NCBI RefSeq assembly: GCF_000340215.1
Contig: NW_006921532.1
Span: 773,844 to 837,843 of the forward strand
Source: Pseudocercospora fijiensis CIRAD86
Lineage: Eukaryota > Ascomycota > Dothideomycetes > Mycosphaerellales > Mycosphaerellaceae
Length of the DNA: 64,000 bases
Direction: 5' to 3'
Shown: one piece after another, positions 52,240 through 62,199 of the stretch
Layout of the letters: each line of letters starts with the position of its first letter
Position numbering within the stretch: position 1 is the stretch's first letter
Made by a program: the position numbers and the translations under genes
Notes under the pieces: generated by a model
Seen by the model: only the letters and a program-made list of their open reading frames with translations
Database searches by the model: none
Told to the model about the DNA's origin: nothing

Positions 52240-52638
52240 GTTGCCTCATCGCCGTATCAATCTGTAGTACAGAAGCAGTTCCAGTTCCAGCACGGTCTAG
52301 CAACTTACGAGGAACATGCGAGGTGGTGGATCGGGTGAGGGGAATGGAGACGAAAAGCTCGCGTTCATTACCATCTCAATTACCATATATACTGGCAGGG
52401 CTTTGGAGTGCTGGTATCCTCCCAGTAATGCCAATATGGTGCTGCTTTGTCTGTAGATGTGGCATCTCCTATGTAGACATCGGGAAGGTAGAAGTGAAAG
52501 GTGTAGGTGGATGTGAGCTGCTGATCTCGCGAAGAGTTCGCGTCCCGTCCGAGCTCCATCCCATCCATGACTTCATTATTTTTGGTATAAGTATCGCCGA
52601 ATTCGTTCACTTACCTACACATCCTCCGTTAAAGAATC
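52240..52638. promoter_or_regulatory. Divergent promoter HET gene / HTH gene
   Basis: 399 bp between divergent starts. No assigned site. Confidence 0.4.
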
Positions 52639-53277
52639 ATGGGTTCATCGGCATCGAAAGCATCGCGAGCAGCAGGCTCCGCCGCCCGCAAATATCCTAC
52701 ACGGACTCCCACGCAATCGCCTCCTACAAGCAGTGCCAGTGCTACGACATCCAAAACCACAACCAATGCCGCTCCACAGCCGCCTCCAGCAGCGGCATCA
52801 CAACCAGGCCCAACCGTGAAACCAACGCCTCGCGCAAGCGGGTCTCGCGACAATGCCATCAATCTCGATGCTTCAGATCCCGACTTCGCACAATCGCTAC
52901 GCTCGATAGGTCCTGTGCAGCCCAACCCTACGCTTTCGCCAACATCTGCATTCAATCCCAATCAAGCTGCAAGATCTGGGCCCGACCCGAGACAGAACCC
53001 TGCCGTATTAGTGCTGGAAGCGAGAGCAAAATTGCAAGAAAAAGCTGAGATTGAATTCATGGAGGCCGGTCGACGAGCACACACAGGACGAGAGTTTCTG
53101 GATGTCTACCAGATCCGACAGATTCTTACGATGCGGGACCAGCAAGGTCGAAAAGATGAAGATATTGAGCGGAGACTTGGGCTGAAGAAGGGTGCTGTCA
53201 GTCGGCTGGGCATGCACGGCATTGTCGGGCTTGCGCACGAAACTGGAAGAGCAGAGAAGGAGATTAGAATGGTTTGA
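52639..53277 (+). CDS. Predicted N-myristoylated, helix-turn-helix-like fungal protein
   Basis: Intron-less, 212 residues. It begins MGSSASKASR, a clear N-myristoylation consensus (Gly2, Ser6, Lys7). Residues 10-120 are Ala/Pro/Thr/Ser-rich and disordered, with NAINLDASDPDF near 74. The C-terminal 90 residues are helical: LEARAKLQEKAEIEFMEAGRR, then GREFLDVYQIRQILTMRDQQ and EDIERRLGLKKGAVSRLG, which reads like a helix-turn-helix with a recognition-type helix. I recall similar uncharacterized ascomycete proteins with an MG-S-SK start. The combination suggests membrane anchoring with a protein- or nucleic-acid-binding tail; the function is unknown. Confidence 0.75.
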   Translation: MGSSASKASRAAGSAARKYPTRTPTQSPPTSSASATTSKTTTNAAPQPPPAAASQPGPTVKPTPRASGSRDNAINLDASDPDFAQSLRSIGPVQPNPTLSPTSAFNPNQAARSGPDPRQNPAVLVLEARAKLQEKAEIEFMEAGRRAHTGREFLDVYQIRQILTMRDQQGRKDEDIERRLGLKKGAVSRLGMHGIVGLAHETGRAEKEIRMV

Positions 53278-53308
53278 AGGATGTCACGCGACTGCGGCTT
53301 TAGGTCTT

Positions 53309-54310
53309 CTACATTTTCTGCTTGATGCTACGCAGCCCAAACACAGCTTTCACGCCTAGATGGTCCGTGATCCATGGCTTGTCAAAGCCAAGACTAACGA
53401 TCTGGTCTTGTTCGGATTGGTCTTCGACACATACATCACCACCGAACTTCTCGAATGATAGAAGCTCAAGACTTCCGACAAAATACACTTTATCCATGCG
53501 GCTGGTGCCAAAGCGCTCTCTCTGGGATGTGGCAGCTTGTTGGCCCCAAGTATGCCCACTCGCATCGTCTTCGCGGCCGCCAAGTTCGAGATACGCATCT
53601 TTGAGGCCGTTGTCCGAATGCAAAGACTTGTCGAATGGCTGTATGGCATTGAAGTCACCAGCAACTGCGGCGCCATCCACAGACTGGTCATGCATGTACT
53701 CAGCAATCAACTTCATTTGCGGTATCCGAAATGGCGGCTCCAGCGCAAGAGACTCAAGATGACTGTTGCACAATCTGATGCTTTGTTGCTGGATTCTGAC
53801 GTCCACGATTAGGACATCCCTTTCCATGCGAGTCTTCGAATAGTGGACGCGAAAACAGGATGTTATAGGAAGGCGTTTATCCACCAAGCTGATGGTGCCA
53901 TAATGTCCGGACTGCCAGTTGTTGCCACTCAAGTCAGTGAGTGCGAAGTTGGATCGGATCCAAGTATTGGAAGAGACAGTCTGAAGGTCTGATTCGACGC
54001 ACTCTTGCAAGTAGATTACTGTGGCCGTCGAAGCGTCCGTCTTGGCCACCATAGACTCAAGATGGGATAAAGCCTTGTTCATCCTTGACTGTGCTGCCGG
54101 TAGCATAAAATCAATGTTCCAGCTGTACAGTGCCAGCTTCGTGATATCTGCTGCTCCTGGTGACGACTTGCTGACAGGCTCCCGAGTTTGCCACTCCGCG
54201 TTGTTGAAGACATAGTAAGGCTGCTGATAAGGGTGATCAAACTGCCATGGCACGCTTGATCTCTTCTTAGCTTCAACCTCTTGGATGCACTTCTGTACCA
54301 AGCTGTCCAT
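53309..54310 (-). CDS. Endonuclease/exonuclease/phosphatase-family enzyme, TDP2-like
   Basis: Intron-less, 333 residues. Catalytic EEP blocks are all present: LYSWNID (Asn65), IYLQE (Glu103), CNSHLES (His184), AGDFNAI (Asp219, Asn221) and ITDHLGV (Asp316, His317). The SWNID and TDHLG forms, and the TRMERD segment at 160-165, fit tyrosyl-DNA phosphodiesterase 2-like enzymes that release topoisomerase II from 5' DNA ends. Sphingomyelinase- or nocturnin-like members of the superfamily are the alternatives. There is no signal peptide. Its stop codon lies only 31 bp from that of the HTH gene (convergent). Confidence 0.82.
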   Translation of the reverse strand: MDSLVQKCIQEVEAKKRSSVPWQFDHPYQQPYYVFNNAEWQTREPVSKSSPGAADITKLALYSWNIDFMLPAAQSRMNKALSHLESMVAKTDASTATVIYLQECVESDLQTVSSNTWIRSNFALTDLSGNNWQSGHYGTISLVDKRLPITSCFRVHYSKTRMERDVLIVDVRIQQQSIRLCNSHLESLALEPPFRIPQMKLIAEYMHDQSVDGAAVAGDFNAIQPFDKSLHSDNGLKDAYLELGGREDDASGHTWGQQAATSQRERFGTSRMDKVYFVGSLELLSFEKFGGDVCVEDQSEQDQIVSLGFDKPWITDHLGVKAVFGLRSIKQKM

Positions 54311-54774
54311 GTTGCGTTGCCTAGATCTGTTGAGAATCTTGGAGAAGCGCGGGATGCTTGAAAGGATTCAAATTCTTGGGGTGAATGTATGAGCCTTCAA
54401 TCGAAATCAGCTTGCGAGACTCGCTAGCTAAGAGGTCTTCTTTGCAGGAGCGGATCATGAGCAAAAGACCTTCAAGGTGATGCTTTCTTGTTGAGTTGTA
54501 TCGTCAGACGAAGCACTTTTGGCACAATGTCAATAGTCGTGTCCTCGCGGTCGAGCTGACCTTGTGGGCACAATGAACCACGTTTCGCTGCCCTCTGAGG
54601 GACGATATAACAACTCCGAATCTGGGCTCACGATTTGCTGTTCGTCGACGATGTCTAGCCCTTCCCTTCCCCCTCCTGAGCCGCACTTTCTGACCCAACA
54701 ACACACCTCTGACTCTGCTTGCCCCCCTTCATGATCTCTTACGCGCATCCAACACCTCCAATGCTCCTCGGTCC
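54311..54774. other. Spacer between the TDP2-like and RBR genes
   Basis: 464 bp holding the TDP2-like promoter and the RBR gene 3' end. Short open frames only. Confidence 0.45.
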
Positions 54775-56376
54775 CTATCCCACCTGATTGACAGCCATGC
54801 TCCTTAAATCCGCAAATCGTCCAGCCGATGCAAGCTGATATGCGTCCACAATGGGGGCTAGACGACGTACCAATGCCTGATGTACAGCGACCGGTGAAAG
54901 CATTTCGATAAGACGCTGGATCTTGTCATAGTCGTATTGATGCATCAAAACCTCGATCTGGGACACTTGTGGATTCGAGATCGCGTTCGCCAGATATACG
55001 TTCAGTGCCGTTTCCAGTAGCCCGGAGATCTCCTCCAAAGCAATAAGCCACGCAGGGACGGGGAGATTCTGGCCTTCATATGAGGAGCGCACTCTCTGGA
55101 CTTCAGTTCGAATCTGCTGCAGCATATCGGTGTGTCTATCGCGAAGCTGGCCTTCTGGTGTTGCAAACATGAGACTGGCTTCCTGGTGTCCCTCAAAGGC
55201 GAACATGTATCGGGAGATGATAGCTTTGAGAGACGGCTGCAAGCCTAGGTAACCTCTCTCGGAAGCCATGCGTATGCCGTTGATGACCCCCCTCATTCGG
55301 CCATGCACTACTGTCCTCTCTTGGTGTCGAGTTGTGTCCCGGTCCAGGGTTCGCAAATGCGCGACATGAGCATCCAATGCGGGAGCGAGGTTGTTGATGA
55401 GGCGTTGCAGGACGTTACGCTGCTCTTGATGCTCATAATGAGCATCAAAGATGCGCTGGAGCTCGTGTCGATCTCTTCGCATGACCTGGCCTTCGGGACT
55501 CCCTTCGATACGTTCTTGCTCGACACGGAGTGCCTCTCGACGCTGGATCCTGGCTTCGACTTCTGGAGACAGGACTGGGTCATGTATAGCGTGGGATGTA
55601 CCGGGTCTTCCAAAGCGAGGGCAGCCTCGCCCAACGACCCAGTGGGTACTATTCGCAGTAGCAGGTTGTCCGCATACAAAGCAAAATTCCGTCTTACAGT
55701 ACAGGCATTTGACGCCATTGCAGCCGTCCCACAGCGCGACCTTGACCTGACATGATGAATTCGGACACTGCTGGTAGTCTTTGCCTCGCAGCATGCCAGT
55801 GAACGGGTCGACCTCGAGATCGGTCTTGCAGACGTGCTTGCCAAAATGGACCAGAGCGCCGGCACATTTTGAGCATGCTAGGCTGCCGCAAGCATTGCAT
55901 GTCAATTGAAACGGCCTTCCGGCTTTTTTTCGACCCACAAACGCATTGCAGGCTTGGTTGGTGCCTCGGTCAACAGCTTTGCAATACAGCCGCGCTTTGA
56001 CCACGGTTTGGTACTCGTATTGCTTCTGTTTATAGAAGAGGAGGAGCCCGCGTGGTAGAAGCATGCCATAATCGAACGGGTCCAAAATCGCATCGCCCCA
56101 TCGCACCGGATATTGCCCCTCGTTAATCAGCGCTTCTTCAAACTGTGGCTTGATGCCGTCTTCAAAGCAGTCTTCGCACACTGCGGTCTGAGCGACGAAG
56201 ATGGGAATGCCCGAGCAAGAATCGAGACAGGCGCAGCATTCGAAGGAAACCGAGACGTGCAGTAGGGGATCCCCGATGGGTATGCTCTGAGCAGGGCGCT
56301 TCATACGAACGGATGGAGGCGTGCTCGAGGGCACCGCAAATCGCGTTGCGCGGCGATTAGGATGTCGACTCGCCAT
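54775..56376 (-). CDS. RBR-type (RING-IBR-RING2) E3 ubiquitin ligase-like protein
   Basis: 533 residues from the ATG at 56376; an in-frame ATG 40 codons upstream is possible. Cys/His clusters occur in RBR order: a first RING-like cluster at C47-C70 (CCACLDSC..CEDC), an IBR-like cluster at about 132-183 (CKAVDRG..C, CNACGSLACSKC, HFGKHVC), and a RING2-like cluster at 204-235 (CPNSSC, DGCNGVKCLYC, FCFVCG). Cys219 is in the position of the catalytic cysteine. A long helical region follows (from about 280, EARIQRREALRVEQERIE) with no further domain recognized. The first cluster is short for a full RING1, so the class is probable rather than certain. Confidence 0.78.
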   Translation of the reverse strand: MASRHPNRRATRFAVPSSTPPSVRMKRPAQSIPIGDPLLHVSVSFECCACLDSCSGIPIFVAQTAVCEDCFEDGIKPQFEEALINEGQYPVRWGDAILDPFDYGMLLPRGLLLFYKQKQYEYQTVVKARLYCKAVDRGTNQACNAFVGRKKAGRPFQLTCNACGSLACSKCAGALVHFGKHVCKTDLEVDPFTGMLRGKDYQQCPNSSCQVKVALWDGCNGVKCLYCKTEFCFVCGQPATANSTHWVVGRGCPRFGRPGTSHAIHDPVLSPEVEARIQRREALRVEQERIEGSPEGQVMRRDRHELQRIFDAHYEHQEQRNVLQRLINNLAPALDAHVAHLRTLDRDTTRHQERTVVHGRMRGVINGIRMASERGYLGLQPSLKAIISRYMFAFEGHQEASLMFATPEGQLRDRHTDMLQQIRTEVQRVRSSYEGQNLPVPAWLIALEEISGLLETALNVYLANAISNPQVSQIEVLMHQYDYDKIQRLIEMLSPVAVHQALVRRLAPIVDAYQLASAGRFADLRSMAVNQVG

Positions 56377-56693
56377 TATTTGTCGAGGTGCGAGAGCAAA
56401 GCGGAACAATAATGGATTGGAGAGGTAAATGCAACGCGGAAACTTGGAGCAACTTCGGGAACAGCGTTTGCCTGGGCTGAAGTTCCACTCATTCATTCAC
56501 TTCACATCCTGCCAAGACACGCACGAGCGCCGCTGTGTCTAGATCGAAACGAGCGGAGTCACCTTGACTTGGAGTGTGTGTCCAGGTGTCAGGGTCCATC
56601 ACGTGCCTGATGCCTGAGGCTGCAACTGACGCACTTCATCTTTAGACTTTCCGTAGATAGTCCTTCTTCTAAATACATTAGTTACATTAAGTA

Positions 56694-56710
56694 GTTATAA
56701 GCCCCCTGCG
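56694..56710 (+). other. Primer-binding site of the second Copia
   Basis: Sequence gttataagccccctgcg. Reversing one TG-to-TA change gives gttatgagccc, as in the Copia at 34.4-40.9 kb, pointing to a half-tRNA (initiator Met) primer. Confidence 0.55.
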
Positions 56711-56986
56711 TTTCTAACGCATTCTATACGTTTTCTAATAGTTAATCTAACTGCTACGTAGATAGCGCTCGTTACTAAAAATTACGCTAATACTAATATC
56801 GTCGCCGCCGCCGCTACCCTCGAGTATTCTAGTAAGTACTAGTCCGACTCGAGTCGGTTACTATTAGTGTTAGCTGTCTGCTATACTAGTATTAGCTGTC
56901 CGCTATACTAGAACGTAGGCGCGCCTATCGGCCGCCCCTTAAGACAAGTCTATAGTCTTATTTCTATATCGCCGTCGCTATCTATA

Positions 56987-58850
56987 ATAGCTCCCTCTAT
57001 AACAATATCTAACGCTTATATAAGCAACATTCCTAAGCTAAAGAATAAGGAGAACTATCTAGCATAGGCCTATGCCGCTAAGGGTGCCCTTAAAGGTATA
57101 TAGGTATAGCGCTATATCTAAGGGACCCGCCTAAAGCCTAAAGTTAAGCTATTATCTACTAAAACATAGGAGCAAATTCAATTTAAAGACCGCTAAGATA
57201 AATAGGAGGCTAAGGACTAGTTAGCGCGTACGTAGATATTCGCTAACTATATATCGGAGATCTAGTAGTCGTTGCTTAGACTCGATACCTCCTAGGTAGT
57301 ATAGAATTATCTATATAAGAAGTATACTAGTAAAGGTAGGTCTACTAAATTTATGCTCTTCTAGGACTATATTACCCTTCGTTACGATAGCAAGGACGTC
57401 GAGAAGTTCTATAATAAATATAAGAAGAAGCTCGGTACCTTAAAGGATACTAAATTAGCTATTAGCTAGTATTAGGCTATCTATATATTTATTATATAGA
57501 TCGCTCTATTCTACGAGGCTTTCGCACAGATACGCCGTAAGCAAATGCGCGCCTCGGAATACACTATTAATAATAGTACCCTTAACAATATTATTAGCGC
57601 GTTGCTTAATAAGAATATAGCTTAATTAAACTAGGCCTAATATAATAGCTTCTTCGGTCTTTAACGCTAACTATAATAGCAAGGTAGCAATAGTAATAGC
57701 AATAGTCGAGGTAACTCGAACCGTAGCGGTCGTAGTAGCCGCGGAAACAATAACAGTAGTCGTAGTCGTAGTAGAAACAACTAGAATAGTTATTAGTCTA
57801 ACCGTAAGAAGTGCGCCTATTATTAGGGATCGTACCCTTCTAACCGCTACTATACTAAATACCCTTATCTAAAGGAAGAAGACCGACTACGTTGTAAATA
57901 GTAGAAGGCTAAGAAGAAGGGGATGCAGCAGCAACAGTAGCAGCGTAGACTAACTATGCAGTAACAATAGCAATAGCCGCTATCTAGTTAGAATAGTGCC
58001 TAGGGCCTATATGCGGCTAATGCTACCCCGGGGGTATTATTAGACCTAAGCAGCAACTACGCCTTTAATACGATTACTGTTAGTAACGTAGCTTCTATAG
58101 CACTTACTATAGCGACTCGTACTACTAATTAGGTTGTCGACTTAGGTACTAGTATATATATAGTTAATAATCCTTTATTGCTTATTAAATACGAAGGCTA
58201 TTATATTCCTATCCGGTTTAGTAGCAACACGAAGCACGCTACGATAGTTAGTATAGCTTAGACTAAGGTTGTTAATAAGCGTAGTATAAGTAATATAAAG
58301 TTGTCCGATATACTATATATACTAGGTCTAGTAGCTAACCTCCTATCTACTAAGAAGCTTGCCGATAAGGGCTGTTTCTATCGGAATAACAAGCGCGTGC
58401 TATTTACTGTTATTAACGGCTCGGAAGTTACTATTGCTTAGACATACCGCAAGAATAGTCTCCCCTATCTGTATATACTAACCTCTAGTCTAGATAGCTA
58501 GATTATTACGCTTCTATCGAAGAAGAGGGTGCTAATAGGTACGATAGAAGAGTAGTATCTACGATATAGTAAAGGACGGAAACTAACACTACTACTACTA
58601 CTCGTAGCAATAGTATAGGCTACCGAGGGTAATATAACCTATAGCAATATAGGCAGCTATGTTTAGTAAGATAGGATAACGAGACTGTCGCTTAGGCTAA
58701 TAACTAGAGCCCTGCAATATAGGCATTGTAGAAGTGTAACATAAACAATGTGCTATACGAGGTTAATAATCTGTCTACTCTATAGAAGGAGGCCTCTTAT
58801 ATAGGCTCAAAACTAGCCTATAGGTATAGGGCCGGTTACTAGCTAATATC
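56987..58850 (+). pseudogene. Copia gag-protease ORF, RIP-broken
   Basis: The probable start codon at 56987 is now ATA (aatagct from aatggct). Gag text includes IPKLKNKENYLA, RYDSKDVEKFYNKYKKKLG and SRGNNNSSRSRSRNN. The zinc knuckle at about 57810-57868 begins KKCAYYQGS, with Cys and His ligands turned to Tyr. The protease active-site region reads VDLGTSIYIV at about 58136-58165 (expected VDSG.S.HIV; Ser to Leu and His to Tyr by C-to-T). Many TAG/TAA codons are present. Confidence 0.75.
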
Positions 58851-59049
58851 CCTCCCTTTCTTCGTATCTAACTAGATACGGTTTACATTATGCGCGCTTA
58901 AAACAAACATATATGCATCCTTAGCGCTCCTAGCTAAGGCTATTCTTAGAACTCCGCAATAATACCTCCGGGGTAGCATTAATCCTAGATGCTATAATTA
59001 TACAAAAACAACTTCCTAAGCAATACTATATAGACTTACTGTTGCTTTA

Positions 59050-61786
59050 ACGCGCTGTAATCCTTACTAGTAATAACCTTATCTGCTAGTCGGCTCTCGA
59101 AATCTCCTCCGTATACGTTAAAGCTGTTAGCACCGAAGTACTATCCCTCGTAGAAAGCTTAATTAACGAGGAGGTTAGCAGCCTTTTCCGTCGTAGCGTT
59201 CTCCTAATCGTATAGATATTCCTTAAGTCCTTCGTTATTAAGCTAGAGGATCTATTCAACTTCGTTCTAAACAACGTAACTTAACTAAGGAATCCTACTA
59301 ACTAGGGCGTCGGAGATATAGCCGAGGCCTTCGACTAAGATAGCCGTAGGGAAAGCGAATAGTACGTAGGAGTTAGAGGATAGGAGGGCGGTTAGATTAC
59401 GGTACGCTTTAGCAACCTAAGAGACTATTAAGTTCTCGTAGCCCTTAACCTTAGTACTGTTAATAACGCGAGAGTAGCCTAGGTTAATTAATATACGGTT
59501 GCTCTTAGTCTTTAGATTACTATATAGTAGGTATAGCATCTAAATAGAGACCTCGCACTCCTTTAGAGGATTAAGGATCTACTCCGCTTTACGCCCCTTA
59601 CTATTAGGCTAACTATTAAACATATAGTCGAGGTCGTCGTCGGTAAGGTGCTTATTAGTAAGCTTGCCGATCTTGCTTAGTAGGACTAGGCTACGAGCCT
59701 TAAGCTTCTTAACCTAGTTCGCAAAGACCTCGGGCTAATATATGCCTTCGATAATAGTAGAGTAGCTAGTCTTATCCTTAGATATAAGGCAGACCTTAAT
59801 GCGTAGGTAACTAGCACCCTCGCTAGCTGCGAGCTTAACTATATCTTGTCCGAGACGAGTAGACTCCTTAGAAGGACAGTTTTTATAAGTACCGCTAACC
59901 TTAAAGAACTTAGTAGGCTTAGGGACGGAGATAAGCTCGTATACGTAATTAGGTCGAAGGGCGATAGCTAAGAGCTATAGGGCAGGATACTAGCGGACGA
60001 TCTAGTTACTTATACTATAAGTTTAAAGGGTATTGCGGCCTTCTTGCTTAGACTTAGGCATCGTACGTATATACTAAAGGTATATTTTAAACTCCTCCTA
60101 TATTAGATCGATAAGGAAAGGAAGATATACTCTACGAGGCTCTTATAACTAACTAAAGACTTAAGGGAAGATAGCATTGCTAGTCTAGCGAAAGCGGTCG
60201 AAGGAGGTACCTTAGCTAAGGATACCGGTAACGAACTTGCTCTAGCGATCTGTCGGCGTAAGGGCGCGAGTAATAGTACTAGTAGGGTTAAACGCGTAGA
60301 GTCCTAGAGAGGTCGGGGCGGTAACAGGGCGTCTAGGAAACTAGTCCGCATAGGCCTAATTAGCCTTAAGGGCAGCGAAGGCATCTTAATTAGCGATATT
60401 ACGTCTAATCTTTAATAGGCGGCTAATAAGGACACTCGTCTTAGCACTAGTATAGAGACTATAGACCTTAGCAGCCTTCTTAATATAGTTAGTATATATA
60501 GTAAACCGCTCTTTACCTAGCTTGCTAAGGTCGTCGAGCTATTAATAGATAGATAGGGCAGTAGGAGCTTTACCTATATCGGCTTTAGGAACTATATCGA
60601 TCTCGGTAATAAGGTACGCAATAGAGTCGCCCTTATAAGAACTATAGATATTCTTAGTTAATAGGATCGGCGAGAGGCCTCTATCTCTACGCTCGCTAAA
60701 GGAGCCTTCGGAGGAGACATCTTCTAGTAGTATATCTAGTATATTAATATCCGAGTTACTATAGTTAGTACTATAGTTAGTACTATAGTCGGTACTAGAA
60801 GGAGTACTATACTTCTTAGTAGCCTTACGGAGGGCCTAGCGAGTATACAATGCCTTCTTACGCGCTACTTCGGCCTTAGCGCGCTCGTCTTAAACTTCTT
60901 AAGAGACCTTACGGTTACGGGTCGAGCGACGATCTTTAGCCTATATTTCTATAGCGAGCGCAAGACTAGTAGCCGTATCGGCCTCGGTTTCTAGGCGAAG
61001 AGCCTTACGTTTAAGGACATTAACGATAGGAGCCTCTTAACCTTTAACAATAAAGCCTATACTATTAATGCGATAGCCTTTCTCTTTTAGTAGATCCTTA
61101 GTTATCTATACGTTAAGATCGACCTAGACAATCGCATCGTAGTGCTTCTTCTAGTAGGCTATCGTAAAGTCGTTAAGCGTAAAGGACAAGTTAAGTAACT
61201 ACTTGCCTACCTTCTTACTAGCGGTAGATATACGATAGATTATAGTACGGGAAAGATGCTCGGCGCCTTAACGACAGACCTTATACTTATTAACGAACGA
61301 AGAGACCTGCTTAGTACGCTCTTATCTACCGTAGGCGAAGTTAATAAGGCTCTTAGGAAGACTACTTAGTCCTCCCTAATGTTCGAAGGCCTAGTCGAGG
61401 GTCTTAAAGCGTAAACGAATCTAGGTGCCGGCTATCTCGAGGCTATAGACGATAGGAAAGGCTTATTCGATGTCTATATTATTAAGAACCTCGCGCTTAA
61501 AGATACGCTTACCGATAGACTAACGCAAGTTGTTTATACCGTACGTAACTAAGATAGCAGCCTTCTTAATATTCCTATTAATAACGCGTAGTAGGGTACG
61601 AGCGTTCTAGATCTTCTCTTAAGGGTCTTTAAGGGCGGTAACGATCTAGAAGCAGTGCTCGAGGCTAGTTGTAGTAGCTAAGGCGCTATCGGAGGGGGCT
61701 TCGATCGGGACTAGTATACCTAAGTTTAGGGCTAGCGGGTTGCTACTACTACTAGCGCCTAGCGGATTTAGGGCGCTAGAAGACAT
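59050..61786 (-). pseudogene. Unidentified RIP-degraded element ORF
   Basis: Minus-strand frame starting with an intact ATG at 61784-61786 (MSSSALNPLGASSSSNPLAL) and readable, with TAG/TAA interruptions, to about 59.1 kb. It includes helical text such as LEHCFQIVTALKDP and VSSFVNKYKVCR, and a charged region near 60.85-60.95 kb (DERAKAEVARKKALYTR). A triplicated TNYS-type unit lies at 60.77-60.80 kb, and LTDDDLDYMFNSQ near 59.64 kb. I see no RT, integrase, RNase H, transposase or helicase signature. Being on the same strand as, and downstream of, a Gypsy 3' end, it may be a Gypsy gag, but this is a guess. Confidence 0.5.
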
Positions 61787-62199
61787 CTTAGTCGACCGGA
61801 GCGGAAAGGAGTTAGTAACGAGCTTACAAAAACGTTCGTAGCTTATTAATAATAATTAAAGGGTTTAGATAGAAGAAGGGGGAGGGGTAGGCGGTAGTAA
61901 GTTAGTTAGTATTCGAGTAGAAGAAAGAGCTTAGAAGGCTCGCCTTAAATAGGGTACGAAGGTAGCGTAGTCCGTATATTCCGGTAAAGCAAACGGATAA
62001 CGACTATATATAGACCCTAAAAAGTAAAGCTATATACGAGACTCTTTTATTAGTAGGGCAGCTAAAGTTTAATAATCGATCTAGCTAATTACTAGTAGCG
62101 ACTACGCGCCTTTTATTAACCTCTAGCTTTCGTAGATTCCCGCGTACTCGAAATGTAACTAGTTAGTTCGAGTACCTAGTAGTAATCTATAGTAGTAAG

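Larger units (their letters stand above)
56641..59050 (+). mobile_element. Second RIP-killed Copia element, partial
   Basis: Composition changes sharply at 56641. An LTR remnant of about 50 bp leads to a primer-binding site at 56694-56710, then gag, a CCHC knuckle, protease and a GAG-pre-integrase-like region. No integrase core or RT is readable beyond about 58.85 kb, and the right boundary is uncertain. It is oriented opposite to the neighbouring minus-strand elements, so it may have been interrupted or 3'-truncated. Confidence 0.75.

Noticed and set aside
57000..58850. Serine/glutamine-rich low-complexity host gene
   Set aside because: The tract lies inside a Copia gag with knuckle and protease motifs and many RIP stops.
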